The notes under the pieces were generated by a model. The model worked only from the letters and a program-made list of their open reading frames with translations. It did no database searches and was not told the origin of the DNA. This document shows, one piece after another, positions 16,704-26,350 of a stretch of DNA of 64,000 nucleotides (within the stretch, counting starts at the first letter, position 1; the number at the start of each line of letters is the position of its first letter). Position numbers and translations under genes: made by a program. Origin of the DNA: FEN-33 sp963768775 (GTDB lineage Archaea > Thermoplasmatota > Thermoplasmata > Methanomassiliicoccales > UBA472); the NCBI GenBank assembly GCA_963768775.1, contig CAVYIY010000008.1:1-64000 (forward strand), given 5' to 3'.

Positions 16704-17818
16704 AAGGGCATCTTGACCTGGAAAAGGCGTTCAAGAAGAAGAGGGTCCTGGTCACCGGTCATACCGGCTTCAAAGGTGGGTGGCTGTCCTTTTGGCTGAA
16801 TGAGCTGGGCAGCGATGTGACTGGATTCTCGAATGGAGTCCCGACTAAGCCTTCCTTTTTCGAGACGGTCGGGCTGAGGAAAAGCCTCACTCACATCGAT
16901 GGGGATATCAGGGACCTCGAACACCTCAAACGGGTCATCAAGGAATGCAATCCAGAATACATATTCCATCTTGCTGCACAGCCGTTGGTCAGGGAATCTT
17001 ATATCAATCCGGTCGAGACGTTCGAGACCAATGTGCTGGGGACGGCGAACCTGCTCGAGGCGGCGCGTGAATGTGCGTCACTGGTGAGCTGTGTCTGCAT
17101 CACGAGCGACAAATGCTATGAGAACCGAGATTGGCAATTTGCCTACCGAGAGAACGACCGGCTCGGCGGCAAGGACCCCTATAGTGCGAGCAAGGCCGCC
17201 GCCGAGATAGTGGTAGCCTCATACCAGACTTCCTTCTTCCAATCCCGCGGGGCGAAGCGACCTGCCATCGTCACCGCAAGGGCGGGCAATGTAATCGGAG
17301 GAGGCGACTGGGCCAAGGACCGGATCGTTCCAGACTGCATCCGCGCGCTCAGGGAGGGCCGCAGCATCGTCATCCGGAGTCCTGATTCGATACGGCCGTG
17401 GCAGCACGTGCTCGAGCCCCTTGCTGGATACCTAATGCTTGCCGCGCTTTCAGGGAATAACCCCGATGGATACCCCGGGGCGTGGAACTTCGGCCCAGTG
17501 GGTGAGGGAATAATCTCCGTTCGGAACCTGGTCGATAGCGTTATCGATGAATGGGGAACCGGGACATCAGAGCGTGGAACTCAGGATGAAAGGCGCCCGG
17601 AGGCGTCTATCCTCAAACTTGATTGCACCAAGGCCGTGGACGCTCTGAACTGGAGGCCTGCATTGAACGTCGCCGAAGCGATAAGAATGACGGTTTCATG
17701 GTACAAGGAAATGCTTTCCGGCAAGACGGATATGAAGGAATTCACCTCTAGCCAGATCAACGATTACTCGGAATCCTTGAAACGAAGGAACGACGATATG
17801 ACGATGGTGAGGCATTGA
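16694..17818 (+). CDS. rfbG: CDP-glucose 4,6-dehydratase
   Basis: An SDR of 374 residues converting CDP-glucose to CDP-4-keto-6-deoxyglucose. Start ATG 16694 overlaps the rfbF end. Motifs: VTGHTGFKGGWLSFWL (about 19-34, the GHTGFKG form is typical of RfbG), HLAAQPLVRESY, TSDKCYEN and the catalytic YSASK in GGKDPYSASKAAAEIV. RPWQHVLEPLAGYL is a further RfbG hallmark. It overlaps rfbH at TTGA (17815-17818), so rfbF-G-H is one translationally coupled operon. Confidence 0.95.
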   Translation: MEVKGHLDLEKAFKKKRVLVTGHTGFKGGWLSFWLNELGSDVTGFSNGVPTKPSFFETVGLRKSLTHIDGDIRDLEHLKRVIKECNPEYIFHLAAQPLVRESYINPVETFETNVLGTANLLEAARECASLVSCVCITSDKCYENRDWQFAYRENDRLGGKDPYSASKAAAEIVVASYQTSFFQSRGAKRPAIVTARAGNVIGGGDWAKDRIVPDCIRALREGRSIVIRSPDSIRPWQHVLEPLAGYLMLAALSGNNPDGYPGAWNFGPVGEGIISVRNLVDSVIDEWGTGTSERGTQDERRPEASILKLDCTKAVDALNWRPALNVAEAIRMTVSWYKEMLSGKTDMKEFTSSQINDYSESLKRRNDDMTMVRH

Positions 17819-19176
17819 CCCCTGACCTCAGCAGAGGCCTCGACAACCCGGAACTGGACAAGAACGCAGGGGCTGCGAATCTCAGGGCGGAGATACTCCG
17901 CTTGACCGGGGAGTATTACAAGAGCGCCCACCTGAAGAAGACATTCGTGTCCGGCAGGGATCCAGTGCCCGTTTCGGGAAGAGTCTATGATTATATCGAT
18001 ATCCAGACCCTGGTCGCCTCCTCGCTGGATTTCTGGCTGACCAGCGGGAGATTCAACGATCGGTTCGAGGACGAGTTCCGGGATTTCCTGGGGATAAGCC
18101 ATGCCATAACGGCTAACTCCGGCTCATCGGCGAATCTTCTTGCCATCACTGCCCTGTGCTCGAAGAGCCTTGGCAAAGAGGCAATGAGGCCAGGGGATGA
18201 GGTGATCACCGTCGCTGCCGGCTTCCCCACCACCTTGAACCCGATCATCCAGAACGGACTGATGCCGGTTTTCGTGGACATCGATCTCCAGAACTACAAC
18301 GCGAGCTTGGAATCGATCAAGGAAGCGATCTCACCAAAGACCAGGGCGATCTTCCTTGCCCACATGCTCGGGAATCCCTTCGCAGTTCGAGAGGTGCAGG
18401 ATCTGGCTGAGGATAAAGGACTCTGGCTCGTCGAGGATTGCTGCGACGCTTTGGGGTCAAAATACGATGGAAAAAAAGCAGGGACCTATGGAGATCTGGC
18501 CACCTTCAGTTTCTATCCTGCGCATCATATAACCATGGGCGAGGGCGGCGCAGTGGTTACGAACGATTCCTCGCTTGCCAAGCTGGTCACCTCTCTTAGA
18601 GACTGGGGCAGGGATTGTTATTGCCCCCCGGGCAAGGACAACACATGCGGTCGCCGCTTCAAGGGAAAGCATGGTGCCTTGCCTTTTGGATACGATCATA
18701 AGTATGTCTATTCGAACGCTGGCTACAATCTGAAGATAACGGATATGCAAGCAGCGGTGGGCCTAGCCCAGCTGAGTCACCTTGAAGCTTTCATCAACAA
18801 ACGGAGGGCGAATTTCCTGAGGCTCAGGAAGAACCTGAGAGCTGTAGAGGATCATCTCCATCTCCCTGAGAAGACCCCCGGAAGCGAGCCCTCGTGGTTC
18901 GGTTTCCCCATCACTATAAAGAATGGAGCAAGATTCCGTCGAGTCGCGCTGCTGGAACATTTGAACAAGGCGAAGATTGGAACAAGACTGCTGTTTGGAG
19001 GGAACCTGACCAAACAGCCGTATATGAATACGGTCAAGTATCGGATTTCCGGATCCCTAGATAACACCGACAGGGTAATGGATAACTCGTTCTGGGTCGG
19101 GGTATATCCGGGGCTCACCAACGAAATGTTGGACTATGTCGCGGACAGCTTTGTGACATATTTTGAAGCAAACTAA
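17815..19176 (+). CDS. rfbH: CDP-4-keto-6-deoxyglucose-3-dehydrase (E1)
   Basis: A 453-residue DegT-fold enzyme using PMP and a [2Fe-2S] cluster to remove the 3-hydroxyl, giving CDP-3,6-dideoxy-4-ketohexose. The PLP-lysine position is a histidine: FSFYPAHHITMGEGG with H237, exactly the change that turns an aminotransferase into the E1 dehydrase. The cysteine group in RDCYCPPGKDNTCG together with C209/C210 fits the E1 cluster. The start is TTG at 17815 overlapping the rfbG stop. An E3-type ferredoxin reductase is not seen nearby, so electrons must come from elsewhere. Confidence 0.94.
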   Translation: MTPDLSRGLDNPELDKNAGAANLRAEILRLTGEYYKSAHLKKTFVSGRDPVPVSGRVYDYIDIQTLVASSLDFWLTSGRFNDRFEDEFRDFLGISHAITANSGSSANLLAITALCSKSLGKEAMRPGDEVITVAAGFPTTLNPIIQNGLMPVFVDIDLQNYNASLESIKEAISPKTRAIFLAHMLGNPFAVREVQDLAEDKGLWLVEDCCDALGSKYDGKKAGTYGDLATFSFYPAHHITMGEGGAVVTNDSSLAKLVTSLRDWGRDCYCPPGKDNTCGRRFKGKHGALPFGYDHKYVYSNAGYNLKITDMQAAVGLAQLSHLEAFINKRRANFLRLRKNLRAVEDHLHLPEKTPGSEPSWFGFPITIKNGARFRRVALLEHLNKAKIGTRLLFGGNLTKQPYMNTVKYRISGSLDNTDRVMDNSFWVGVYPGLTNEMLDYVADSFVTYFEAN

Positions 19177-19255
19177 CCGATTTCAAATGTCCAGCTGATG
19201 GGGCAAACATGGCCTTTGTGCTTGCCATTCTCCCGAGGTGCGCCCGGATGATAAT

Positions 19256-20971
19256 TCATTCAGGACGGGGAAATTGCTCATCCAGCCTGTCGCCGAATCT
19301 CAGACGCGGTCTGCAGTCTACAGCATCTGGCATCTGCACTTCGATTAGATAGGGGTCATTTCTCGCCTTCAGCTCCGCCAATGCATGGTCCATTTGGGCC
19401 TCCGACCTGACCAATCGCGATTCGATCCCGAATGCCCGTGCCACCTTCGTGAACGAAGGCCAGCTGTACCCGACCTTGGTAGATTGGTTCCTTCCCTCGA
19501 AATACATGTCCTGGAAATGCTTGATCATGCCCAAGGACATATTATTCATCACGATTATGCCCATATCCAGATTGAGCCGCTTCACGGTGTCCAATTCCTG
19601 GATATTCATCTGGATGCTCCCATCGCCCGTGATGTTGATCACCTTCTTGCCAGAGGACAGGGCAACCCCGATTGCTGCCGGGAGCCCGAACCCCATGGCG
19701 CCCATTCCGCCGCTGAAATGGATCTGCTGCCCCGCTCCGAGATCCAAGGTGTGAGCGGCCCACATTTGGTGGCTCCCAACGTCCGCAACATACTCGATAT
19801 CCATGTCCTTCAGGGAAGCTGAGATCCTCTTGAAGAGAGCGCAGGGTGTGATCGACATCCTCTCGTACTCGTCCCTGTCGAAATCCTTCCTCAAGCTCGA
19901 TATCGTTCTGAGCCAGTCTGGGTCAATCGAACGAAATGTCTCGGGTGAGGGGGCGAAGCGGGTGAAGAATTCGTCCGCGCTCGAAGCAATCGCCAGGTCC
20001 GGAATGATGCCGAACGCAAGCTCGTTCTCATCGATGTCGACCCGGACTACCTTGGCTTTGCGAGCGAAATCCTCCCTATTGGCTCCAGTCTGCCTGATGT
20101 CCAGGCGCGATCCTATGGAGATCATGAGATCACAATTCTGCACTGCCCAATTCGCTAGCCTTTTGCCATAGGTTCCCAGCATGCCAAGGTATTGCTCGTT
20201 CTGTCCCAGCACCTGACGCCCTTGCAAAGAACTGACATAAGGTATCCTCAGTTCCTGAAGGGCCGAGACCCATGGAGCAAGCAGATCGCTCCATGCCGCC
20301 CCTCGGCCCAAGCAAATGAGTGGTCTTTCAGATTTGAGGCAGAGCTCCTTCAATGCCATGAGCTTGGCCTCATCCAACCTCGCCCCTGGGGAAATCGCAA
20401 TAGGCGCCCTTATCCATTCTTGGGCTACATCATCAGGGATATGCTCCCTCTGGATGCTGTTGGGGATGTCGAGCAGGGAAGGGCCCATTCTCCCATCCAA
20501 AGCGAGTGAGACTGCTTTGTATAAGCTTGGCATAAGCTCATCAATATGCCTGATTTGGGCTCGATACTTGGTCACGCTCTCCACCATCTCGCAGATCCCC
20601 AACTCCTGGAATCCGAATTGCCTTACCCCAGAGGACATCTTCAGCTCGTTCACGTTCACCTGACCAGTGATGAAGAGGCAAGGGATTGAGTCCAGCCAAC
20701 AACTGCCGATTCCAGTAATCAGGTTCGTTGCCCCGGGACCTGAGGTGCCCATCGCCACCGCAATCTGCTTTCCTCTGGATGCTCGCGCGACGCCTTCAGC
20801 CGCGAATGCCGCCGCTTGCTCATGATGCATCGAAATGATGCGGGTCTCACCCAATTCTGCCATGCTATCGAGCGTGTGGGTAATCATTCCGCCAGCGACC
20901 TCGAAGCAGAAGCTTATCTTGTGCGAGGCCAGAAAAGCCGCTATCGCGTCCGATCCCTTGACGTCAACCAC
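19256..20971 (-). CDS. TPP-dependent acetolactate synthase-like enzyme (YerE-like)
   Basis: A 571-residue three-domain thiamine enzyme. The catalytic glutamate is in MHHEQAAAFAAEG, the TPP/Mg motif is GDGSIQMN continuing to NN about 27 residues later, and AMGTSGPGATN is the family's N-domain loop. Its length and domain order match acetolactate synthase large subunits. It lies convergent to rfbH rather than in an ilv operon and has no ilvN-like partner. In yersiniose synthesis a homologue, YerE, adds a two-carbon unit from pyruvate to C4 of the RfbH product, so that role is proposed. A plain acetohydroxyacid synthase is the alternative. Confidence 0.75.
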   Translation of the reverse strand: MVDVKGSDAIAAFLASHKISFCFEVAGGMITHTLDSMAELGETRIISMHHEQAAAFAAEGVARASRGKQIAVAMGTSGPGATNLITGIGSCWLDSIPCLFITGQVNVNELKMSSGVRQFGFQELGICEMVESVTKYRAQIRHIDELMPSLYKAVSLALDGRMGPSLLDIPNSIQREHIPDDVAQEWIRAPIAISPGARLDEAKLMALKELCLKSERPLICLGRGAAWSDLLAPWVSALQELRIPYVSSLQGRQVLGQNEQYLGMLGTYGKRLANWAVQNCDLMISIGSRLDIRQTGANREDFARKAKVVRVDIDENELAFGIIPDLAIASSADEFFTRFAPSPETFRSIDPDWLRTISSLRKDFDRDEYERMSITPCALFKRISASLKDMDIEYVADVGSHQMWAAHTLDLGAGQQIHFSGGMGAMGFGLPAAIGVALSSGKKVINITGDGSIQMNIQELDTVKRLNLDMGIIVMNNMSLGMIKHFQDMYFEGRNQSTKVGYSWPSFTKVARAFGIESRLVRSEAQMDHALAELKARNDPYLIEVQMPDAVDCRPRLRFGDRLDEQFPRPE

Positions 20972-21070
20972 CCGCCTTGACTGTGCGAGGGGCTATCACT
21001 CTTACGGGTTCATTTGATTTTGCTTCGATCCTATGGCCTCCTTCGATTGATAGGAATCAATGCGCCCAGA

Positions 21071-22114
21071 TCACCGGATCTCATTATGGTGAGCTATCGT
21101 TCTTCTGAGCCCCTCCTTGATATTGATCTTGGGCTCGTAAACCGATTTTAGCCTTGTGATGTCTGGCACGTATCTCTTCGCCTGGGACCCGACTTGTTGA
21201 GGGTCCTTTCGACCGAGGATTGATACATCAATTCCCTCGAACGAATCGGCGACCATTCGGGCAAGGTGCATGATGTCGATCTGGAACCGGTCCGATCCAA
21301 CGTTGTATATGGTGTATCTCGTATTACCCAGTAGCAGTTTCCATAGCGCGCAACATAGGTCGGAGGCATAGCAGTAACCGCGGACCGGGCTTCCATCGCC
21401 CTTGATGACGATGCCCTTCCCGTGCAGTCCGCTGTTTATGAAGTTGGGCACCGCAAAGCTTGATTTCAAATCCTGATGCGGCCCGATGAAGCTGAATAAT
21501 CTAGCGGAGACGGAGGGAATCCCAGAGTGGAGGCACAGAACCTCCGAAAATCTCTTCGCTTCGCCATAGCAGGAAAGAGGAGAAGCGACATCAGGCCCGC
21601 CAAGATAATCCTCGCTGATGCATGCCATATCGTCAGGCTGAGGACCATAAACGGCACCGCTGCTGATGTACAGAATCCTATCAGCCTTCGACCTCTTTGC
21701 CAAGCGAACAACTGACTCTGTCAGGTTGACCGTGTCCGCGGTCATCTGGAAGGGGTCAGAAAGATAGCTCCTCGGGTCAGAAGGCGAAGCGGCATGTATC
21801 AGCAGATCGAATCCCGGGTCCTGGTCGAACGCCCCATTCCTATCCAAACTGATGACTTCAACGCCTCGGGTTCTACCGGCCAGTATCGCGGAGAGCTTGC
21901 TTCTATTCCTGACCGGGAGGAGCAAATGGCATCCCTCCCCGTCCGTCATTTCATTGAACCACAGGGCGGATTCGAGTAGACTCCTTCCTACGAATCCTGT
22001 GCTTCCAGTGATCATTATTGTCTTGCCGACCAGGCTCTCGAATTCCTCCCTGCACTCCTTGAGGATGTACTCGCAATCCTCTTTGGCAATAATGGTCAGG
22101 GACGGCCGGTTCAT
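21071..22114 (-). CDS. NAD(P)-dependent epimerase/reductase (extended SDR)
   Basis: A 347-residue extended SDR with a roughly 30-residue N-terminal extension. The cofactor motif is ITGSTGFVGRSL, the Ser site SSGAVYGP, and the catalytic pair SCYGEAK. RGYCYASDLCCAL and YNVGSDR are usual C-domain features. It is 99 bp upstream of the TPP enzyme gene on the same strand, so both are likely in one transcript. If that enzyme is YerE-like, this could be the YerF-like reductase of the branched side chain, or a 4-reductase/epimerase for the dideoxyhexose. Function is inferred from position. Confidence 0.7.
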   Translation of the reverse strand: MNRPSLTIIAKEDCEYILKECREEFESLVGKTIMITGSTGFVGRSLLESALWFNEMTDGEGCHLLLPVRNRSKLSAILAGRTRGVEVISLDRNGAFDQDPGFDLLIHAASPSDPRSYLSDPFQMTADTVNLTESVVRLAKRSKADRILYISSGAVYGPQPDDMACISEDYLGGPDVASPLSCYGEAKRFSEVLCLHSGIPSVSARLFSFIGPHQDLKSSFAVPNFINSGLHGKGIVIKGDGSPVRGYCYASDLCCALWKLLLGNTRYTIYNVGSDRFQIDIMHLARMVADSFEGIDVSILGRKDPQQVGSQAKRYVPDITRLKSVYEPKINIKEGLRRTIAHHNEIR

Positions 22115-22437
22115 TCGTTCTCAGCCTCGATTGCGATTCATAAGGCGGCGAGGCCTAAAAAAAGATTCTATCGCAGAAATGACGGGGGGATGGCCGTACA
22201 TCTAATGCAAGACCAGTGCGGTCAATGGATTCGCTCAATCGGTTTCATGTTTCCTGCCGCTCAGGATCCATCAGTCCATATGAAGGTGAGAATCAAATCC
22301 CAGCCTGCGATCGAATTCAACAACTAGTGAGAATCTCAAGATCGTTCGAAGTCAGGTTTAAGCGATGCATTATCATTATCCTGTAAGTTTAGAGCAGTGC
22401 GCCTCGATGATGGATATTGCAGGTTCCGAGAGAATGA
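22115..22437. other. Intergenic region between divergent glycan genes
   Basis: This 323-bp stretch separates the SDR gene (minus) and a GT2 gene (plus). No ORF with family features, repeat or RNA structure is apparent. GGTTTAAGC near 22352 is a weak TATA-like candidate for the plus-strand gene. Confidence 0.4.
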
Positions 22438-23553
22438 ATGAAAGGTGAAGAATTGAACGAGTCTGGCCGCATATTTATCAGCTTCTGCATACCTACATAC
22501 AACCGCGCCGAGCTGGTTAAGCGCTGCGTGATGAGCATTCTAGAGATAGACAGTGCGGAAATCGAGGTCGTTGTCATAGACAATGCTTCACCTGACGCCA
22601 CGGAGCAGATCATCAATTCGATTGGGGACGACCGGATCAGCTACTACAAGAACCAGACGAATCTGGGCGCAGTAATGAACATTATTGAGACCATAAGGAA
22701 GGCGAGGGGCGAATGGGTCTTCTTCTTAAGCGATGAAGACACCATAGAGAAGAATTCCATCGAGGAGATCATCACGAGATTGTCGACTAGCGATCACTCG
22801 GAGACGGCGGTGATCCTGGGGAACGTGAGGAACTACGACGGTTCATATTATTATCGGTACGGGGATGCGAAATACTCCAAGGGCGACGAGGCCGTATGCA
22901 AGGTCGGCTTCACTCACCATTACATGTCTGGAGTGATGATAAACAAGAGACATATTAACGCAAGACGATTGGAGGCGTATACCCCCTCCGACGGGATGTA
23001 TCCCCACATCAACCTTCTTACCCGCGCATGTGTCAACGGGAGTGCCATAACCATAGACAAGGACCTTTGCACCGTCAGTAGCTACGAGGGGCGGAAGAGC
23101 TTCGTTGAAAAGCCCAACAATGAGTTCTATTTCCATCCAAACAACCGCTTCGAGCAGTTCAAGGTTTTCGCCAAGATCGCTAACGAGTCCATCAAGAACC
23201 CAGAGCTGAGGATCAAGATGCTGGAGCGGATTTTCTTCCACTATCTGGAAGCGGCGACCTATTCTTGGGAGAATGTCATCAGGACCGAATCTATGCGGGA
23301 CCATTTCGGAGTGAACGATAAGATAAGTTTCGACTTCGGGGCCGAGGTGGAGCGGTTCCATTCCAAGGCGACAGAGTACTTTGAGGAGATCATTCCCGAT
23401 CCCGAGTTCAGGAAGCGCTTGGAGAAATCGATCTCCGAAAGAATGTTCCGATTCAAATTGAGAAGGGCGCTCGTGCCTATACCTGAACCGTTAAAGAAGA
23501 TCATTGGGCCATTGTACCACAAGATGATCGACCTCAAGTCTGGCCAAACCTGA
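22438..23553 (+). CDS. Glycosyltransferase family 2
   Basis: A 371-residue GT-A enzyme. Motifs: ISFCIPTYNRAELV, VVIDNASPDATEQI, NLGAVMNI and the metal-binding region VFFLSDEDTIEKN, where the usual DxD is DED. The C-terminal 200 residues form an alpha-rich region of unknown specificity ending KMIDLKSGQT. The annotated start is ATG 22438; a GGTGA-like site inside the first codons could direct a TTG start at 22453, which would bring the N-terminus closer to the first strand. It presumably elongates the surface glycan. Confidence 0.82.
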   Translation: MKGEELNESGRIFISFCIPTYNRAELVKRCVMSILEIDSAEIEVVVIDNASPDATEQIINSIGDDRISYYKNQTNLGAVMNIIETIRKARGEWVFFLSDEDTIEKNSIEEIITRLSTSDHSETAVILGNVRNYDGSYYYRYGDAKYSKGDEAVCKVGFTHHYMSGVMINKRHINARRLEAYTPSDGMYPHINLLTRACVNGSAITIDKDLCTVSSYEGRKSFVEKPNNEFYFHPNNRFEQFKVFAKIANESIKNPELRIKMLERIFFHYLEAATYSWENVIRTESMRDHFGVNDKISFDFGAEVERFHSKATEYFEEIIPDPEFRKRLEKSISERMFRFKLRRALVPIPEPLKKIIGPLYHKMIDLKSGQT

Positions 23554-23623
23554 GATTCTGATGGGGCAAAGCCACTCGGCCCATGCATCGAGACTTCGCT
23601 TTTGGAGACCTATGCGATGAGCT

Positions 23624-24505
23624 TCAGGCTATGTCATAGAAAGGAATTGCTTGCGCCAGCATCAGTCGCCTGCGCGATCCCTTCTTGAGGTCGAATGCCG
23701 GCGAGAAGCCCGATCCTTCTTTGAGAAGACGTCCGACCTTGGGGACGCCGAGGAGCTTGACCCAGTAGAATTGGAGGCTATCGAACCCTCTGCGCAGCTC
23801 GAACACCATCCCCAGCTTCGCCCCGTATTTCCTCCTTATTGCCCTGGTCTCCTCGTCCATCTTGGCCTTCTTCTGCTGCGTCTTGGTGCCGCCGTGCTTC
23901 CGATAGGCGATCAGTATGGCCCCGATGTAAGCGCAGTGAACCCCATCGTAGGACATGCGCAACGACTGCTCGTAATCCATCACCATGTCGTAATTGGGAT
24001 CGAAGCGGTACTTCCGCAGCACCTGCATACGGTAGGCGATGAAAGGGGCGAAATGCCTGCGCAGGAGCTTGCCATGGCTGTAACGGGGGAATGCATACTG
24101 GACCTTCAGCAGCCTGCTGTCCCCGTCCATTATGGCCATGTCCCCGTAGGCGACATCGACCGAGGGATTCTCCCGGAAGAACTTGACCACCTTCGAGATT
24201 ACGTCCTTCTCGAATATCGCGTCGTCGGCATTGATCCAGAAGACGATTTCCCCCTCCACCATGTCGATGGCTCGATTGAGGGTCTTCGTCTGGCCCTCGT
24301 TCGGCTTGCTGACCAAGCGGAGATTGTAACGGTTCTGATAGGACCTCAGAATCTCGGCGCTCGCGTCCTTGGAGCCGTCATCGATCACGATGTGCTCGAT
24401 GCGGGGATAGTCCTGATTCATGACGCTCACGATCAGGTCCGCGAGAAAGCGCTCACCGTTGTATACTGGCGTAATGATCGAGACCAGTGGGCTTGCGTCT
24501 TCCAT
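23624..24505 (-). CDS. Glycosyltransferase family 2
   Basis: A 293-residue GT-A enzyme with VSIITPVYNGERFL at the start, VIDDGSKDASAEIL, NEGQTKTLNRAIDMVEG and WINADDAIFEKDV (DxD equivalent ADD). This form resembles the WcaA-like branch used in O-antigen and archaeal glycan clusters. The region from 210 on is basic and amphipathic (KMDEETRAIRRKYGAKLG). It is convergent with the GT2 gene at 22438, so each has its own promoter. The donor sugar is not deducible. Confidence 0.85.
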   Translation of the reverse strand: MEDASPLVSIITPVYNGERFLADLIVSVMNQDYPRIEHIVIDDGSKDASAEILRSYQNRYNLRLVSKPNEGQTKTLNRAIDMVEGEIVFWINADDAIFEKDVISKVVKFFRENPSVDVAYGDMAIMDGDSRLLKVQYAFPRYSHGKLLRRHFAPFIAYRMQVLRKYRFDPNYDMVMDYEQSLRMSYDGVHCAYIGAILIAYRKHGGTKTQQKKAKMDEETRAIRRKYGAKLGMVFELRRGFDSLQFYWVKLLGVPKVGRLLKEGSGFSPAFDLKKGSRRRLMLAQAIPFYDIA

Positions 24506-24627
24506 GGTACCATTGCTGTTGAAACCTAATCATATATAAGGCATTATCGAGATTGCGCATCCAGTGTCTAGCTCACGCCTGACCGTCCGACTGCGTTTAG
24601 AGGTGATGGCCTCTGAAACATGATGAG

Positions 24628-26301
24628 ATGATGGCTTATTGGACAACATTGTCTCATCAGGAGCTGGCCTGTGGCAAGTCCCTGTTGGAACTGAGCGTCT
24701 ACGAGGGAACGGCGCTCTGGTGGTTCAACCAGACGGAGGTGTTCGAGGCTATCAGGCAGATCGTCAATAGCGAAGCCGGGCCAGACAGCGGAGCGAATGG
24801 CATGATCGGGGTTCGGTCTCGCTCGAATGCAATCTCGATAACGCAGGGAGCGGCCATCCAGGTGGGGCTGGCGGGCATCTGCAGCTTGGCCAACTGTCTC
24901 AACGGCTTGAGCCGTCGTTATGTTGGGAAGAAAGGTCCGGCCCTCCTGATCACCCATGACGCGGAATGGCGCCCCGTCTTCGATGTGGACAGCGGCAGAA
25001 CGACCATCACCGACCGCTTCTTCCACCCTCTGGCCGATGAACTGAGGGACCGCGGCTTCGAAGTGAGCTCCGTCTCAGTGGCCGTGCCCCCTTACCTGAG
25101 GTCCCTCGAGACATCCTCCGAAAGACGGAGAGCGCGATTCTCACGCCATCTCCTGATCGATGGGTACAGCAGCTTGAACGGTGTCCTTTCCCGCTTAGAG
25201 GCCGCGCGTCACTTCAGCAAGGTGGCGGAAACGATCGGAAACGACGCGGCGCTGGACCGAATGCTCGCCGAGTACGGGGAACGCAATGGGGAGAGGGTGA
25301 AAGAGATCCTGGTCTTCAGCTTCCTGAGGCGATTCCCAGACTTCGTCAAGAGAATCGATCAGGCGAGGCAGATGCTCCTCAGGATGAAGCCCTCGGCCGT
25401 CCTCATAGAGAACGAAGCGGGATTCTTCCAGAGAGCGGTGATAGCCGCGGCGCAGTCGTTGAGGGTGCCGACGATCGCCTTGCAGCACGGCGAGATAAGC
25501 CTAATCACCCCCGCCTACAATTTCCAGCCCCAGGACATCTGCGACAAGCGGCAGTCGCCCACTTGCGTTCCCATGCCCGACCTCACTCTCGTCTATGGGC
25601 CGCATTATGAGGAACTCCTGACTCATCAAAGCGCCTTCCCACCAAACCGGGTTGTCGCAGTGGGCAACATGCAATTCGACTCGCTGGCACGCCTGGACAT
25701 GGATCGGGCCAAGAATGACCTGAGAAAGGAGCTGTCTATCGCGCCCGAGCTAAGGATCGTCCTTTGGACCACCCAGACCCACTCATGGAATCGCGAGGAG
25801 GCCGAAAGTGCTTCGAAGGCGATCGAAGGGGCGCTGTCCGGACTGCCCCAAGCACAGCTAATCGTGAAACAGCATCCGATGGAGACGATGGGTCACAAGG
25901 AGGCATTGCAGCGCGTCCTCCAACCCCTTGGGCCGCGGGTCACCTTCGCACCGAAGGAGCATGACATCCTCACCCTGATCTCCGGCGCGGATGTCGTCAT
26001 CACCAAGGACTCGACGACTGGACTGGAGGCAGTGGCGATGAAGAAGCCGCTGATCGTGCTCAACCTCAGCGGCATGGAGGACAAGGTCGATTATGCGAAG
26101 GAAGGGGCGGCGGTCGGTGTCTACAGGCCAGAGGACTTGCAGCCCGCCATCCGCGACGCCTTGGCGGGGAGGGGCACGTTGGGAGAGCGCCGCCAGGGAT
26201 ACGTGAAGCGATACCTGCTGGAGCTCGATGGCAAGGCGGCGAAGCGCGTCGCCGATCTGATCGAATCCGTCAGCGGCGAAACCACTGGCGGGCGAGACTG
26301 A
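24628..26301 (+). CDS. GT-B fold glycosyl/glycerophosphotransferase-like protein
   Basis: A 557-residue protein with an N-terminal part of about 110 residues that I do not recognise. The rest resembles the CDP-glycerol glycerophosphotransferase and UDP-GlcNAc 2-epimerase-like GT-B group: IALQHGEISLITPAYNF, VVAVGNMQFDSLA, LIVKQHPME and ISGADVVITKDSTTGLEA followed by MKKPLIVLNL, a nucleotide-sugar site. No signal peptide or membrane helix is evident. Cells use related proteins to attach or export capsule-like sugars. It begins 122 bp from a divergent GT2 gene and is followed by two epimerase genes on the same strand. Confidence 0.65.
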   Translation: MMAYWTTLSHQELACGKSLLELSVYEGTALWWFNQTEVFEAIRQIVNSEAGPDSGANGMIGVRSRSNAISITQGAAIQVGLAGICSLANCLNGLSRRYVGKKGPALLITHDAEWRPVFDVDSGRTTITDRFFHPLADELRDRGFEVSSVSVAVPPYLRSLETSSERRRARFSRHLLIDGYSSLNGVLSRLEAARHFSKVAETIGNDAALDRMLAEYGERNGERVKEILVFSFLRRFPDFVKRIDQARQMLLRMKPSAVLIENEAGFFQRAVIAAAQSLRVPTIALQHGEISLITPAYNFQPQDICDKRQSPTCVPMPDLTLVYGPHYEELLTHQSAFPPNRVVAVGNMQFDSLARLDMDRAKNDLRKELSIAPELRIVLWTTQTHSWNREEAESASKAIEGALSGLPQAQLIVKQHPMETMGHKEALQRVLQPLGPRVTFAPKEHDILTLISGADVVITKDSTTGLEAVAMKKPLIVLNLSGMEDKVDYAKEGAAVGVYRPEDLQPAIRDALAGRGTLGERRQGYVKRYLLELDGKAAKRVADLIESVSGETTGGRD

Positions 26302-26350
26302 GGAGTATAAGGTAATATATGGCATCCCCATTTCATACTGGGAAAAGCGC

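Noticed and set aside
19256..20971. Acetolactate synthase IlvB for branched-chain amino acids
   Set aside because: Not excluded, but no ilvN, ilvC or ilvD neighbours and location beside rfbH made the sugar role preferable.
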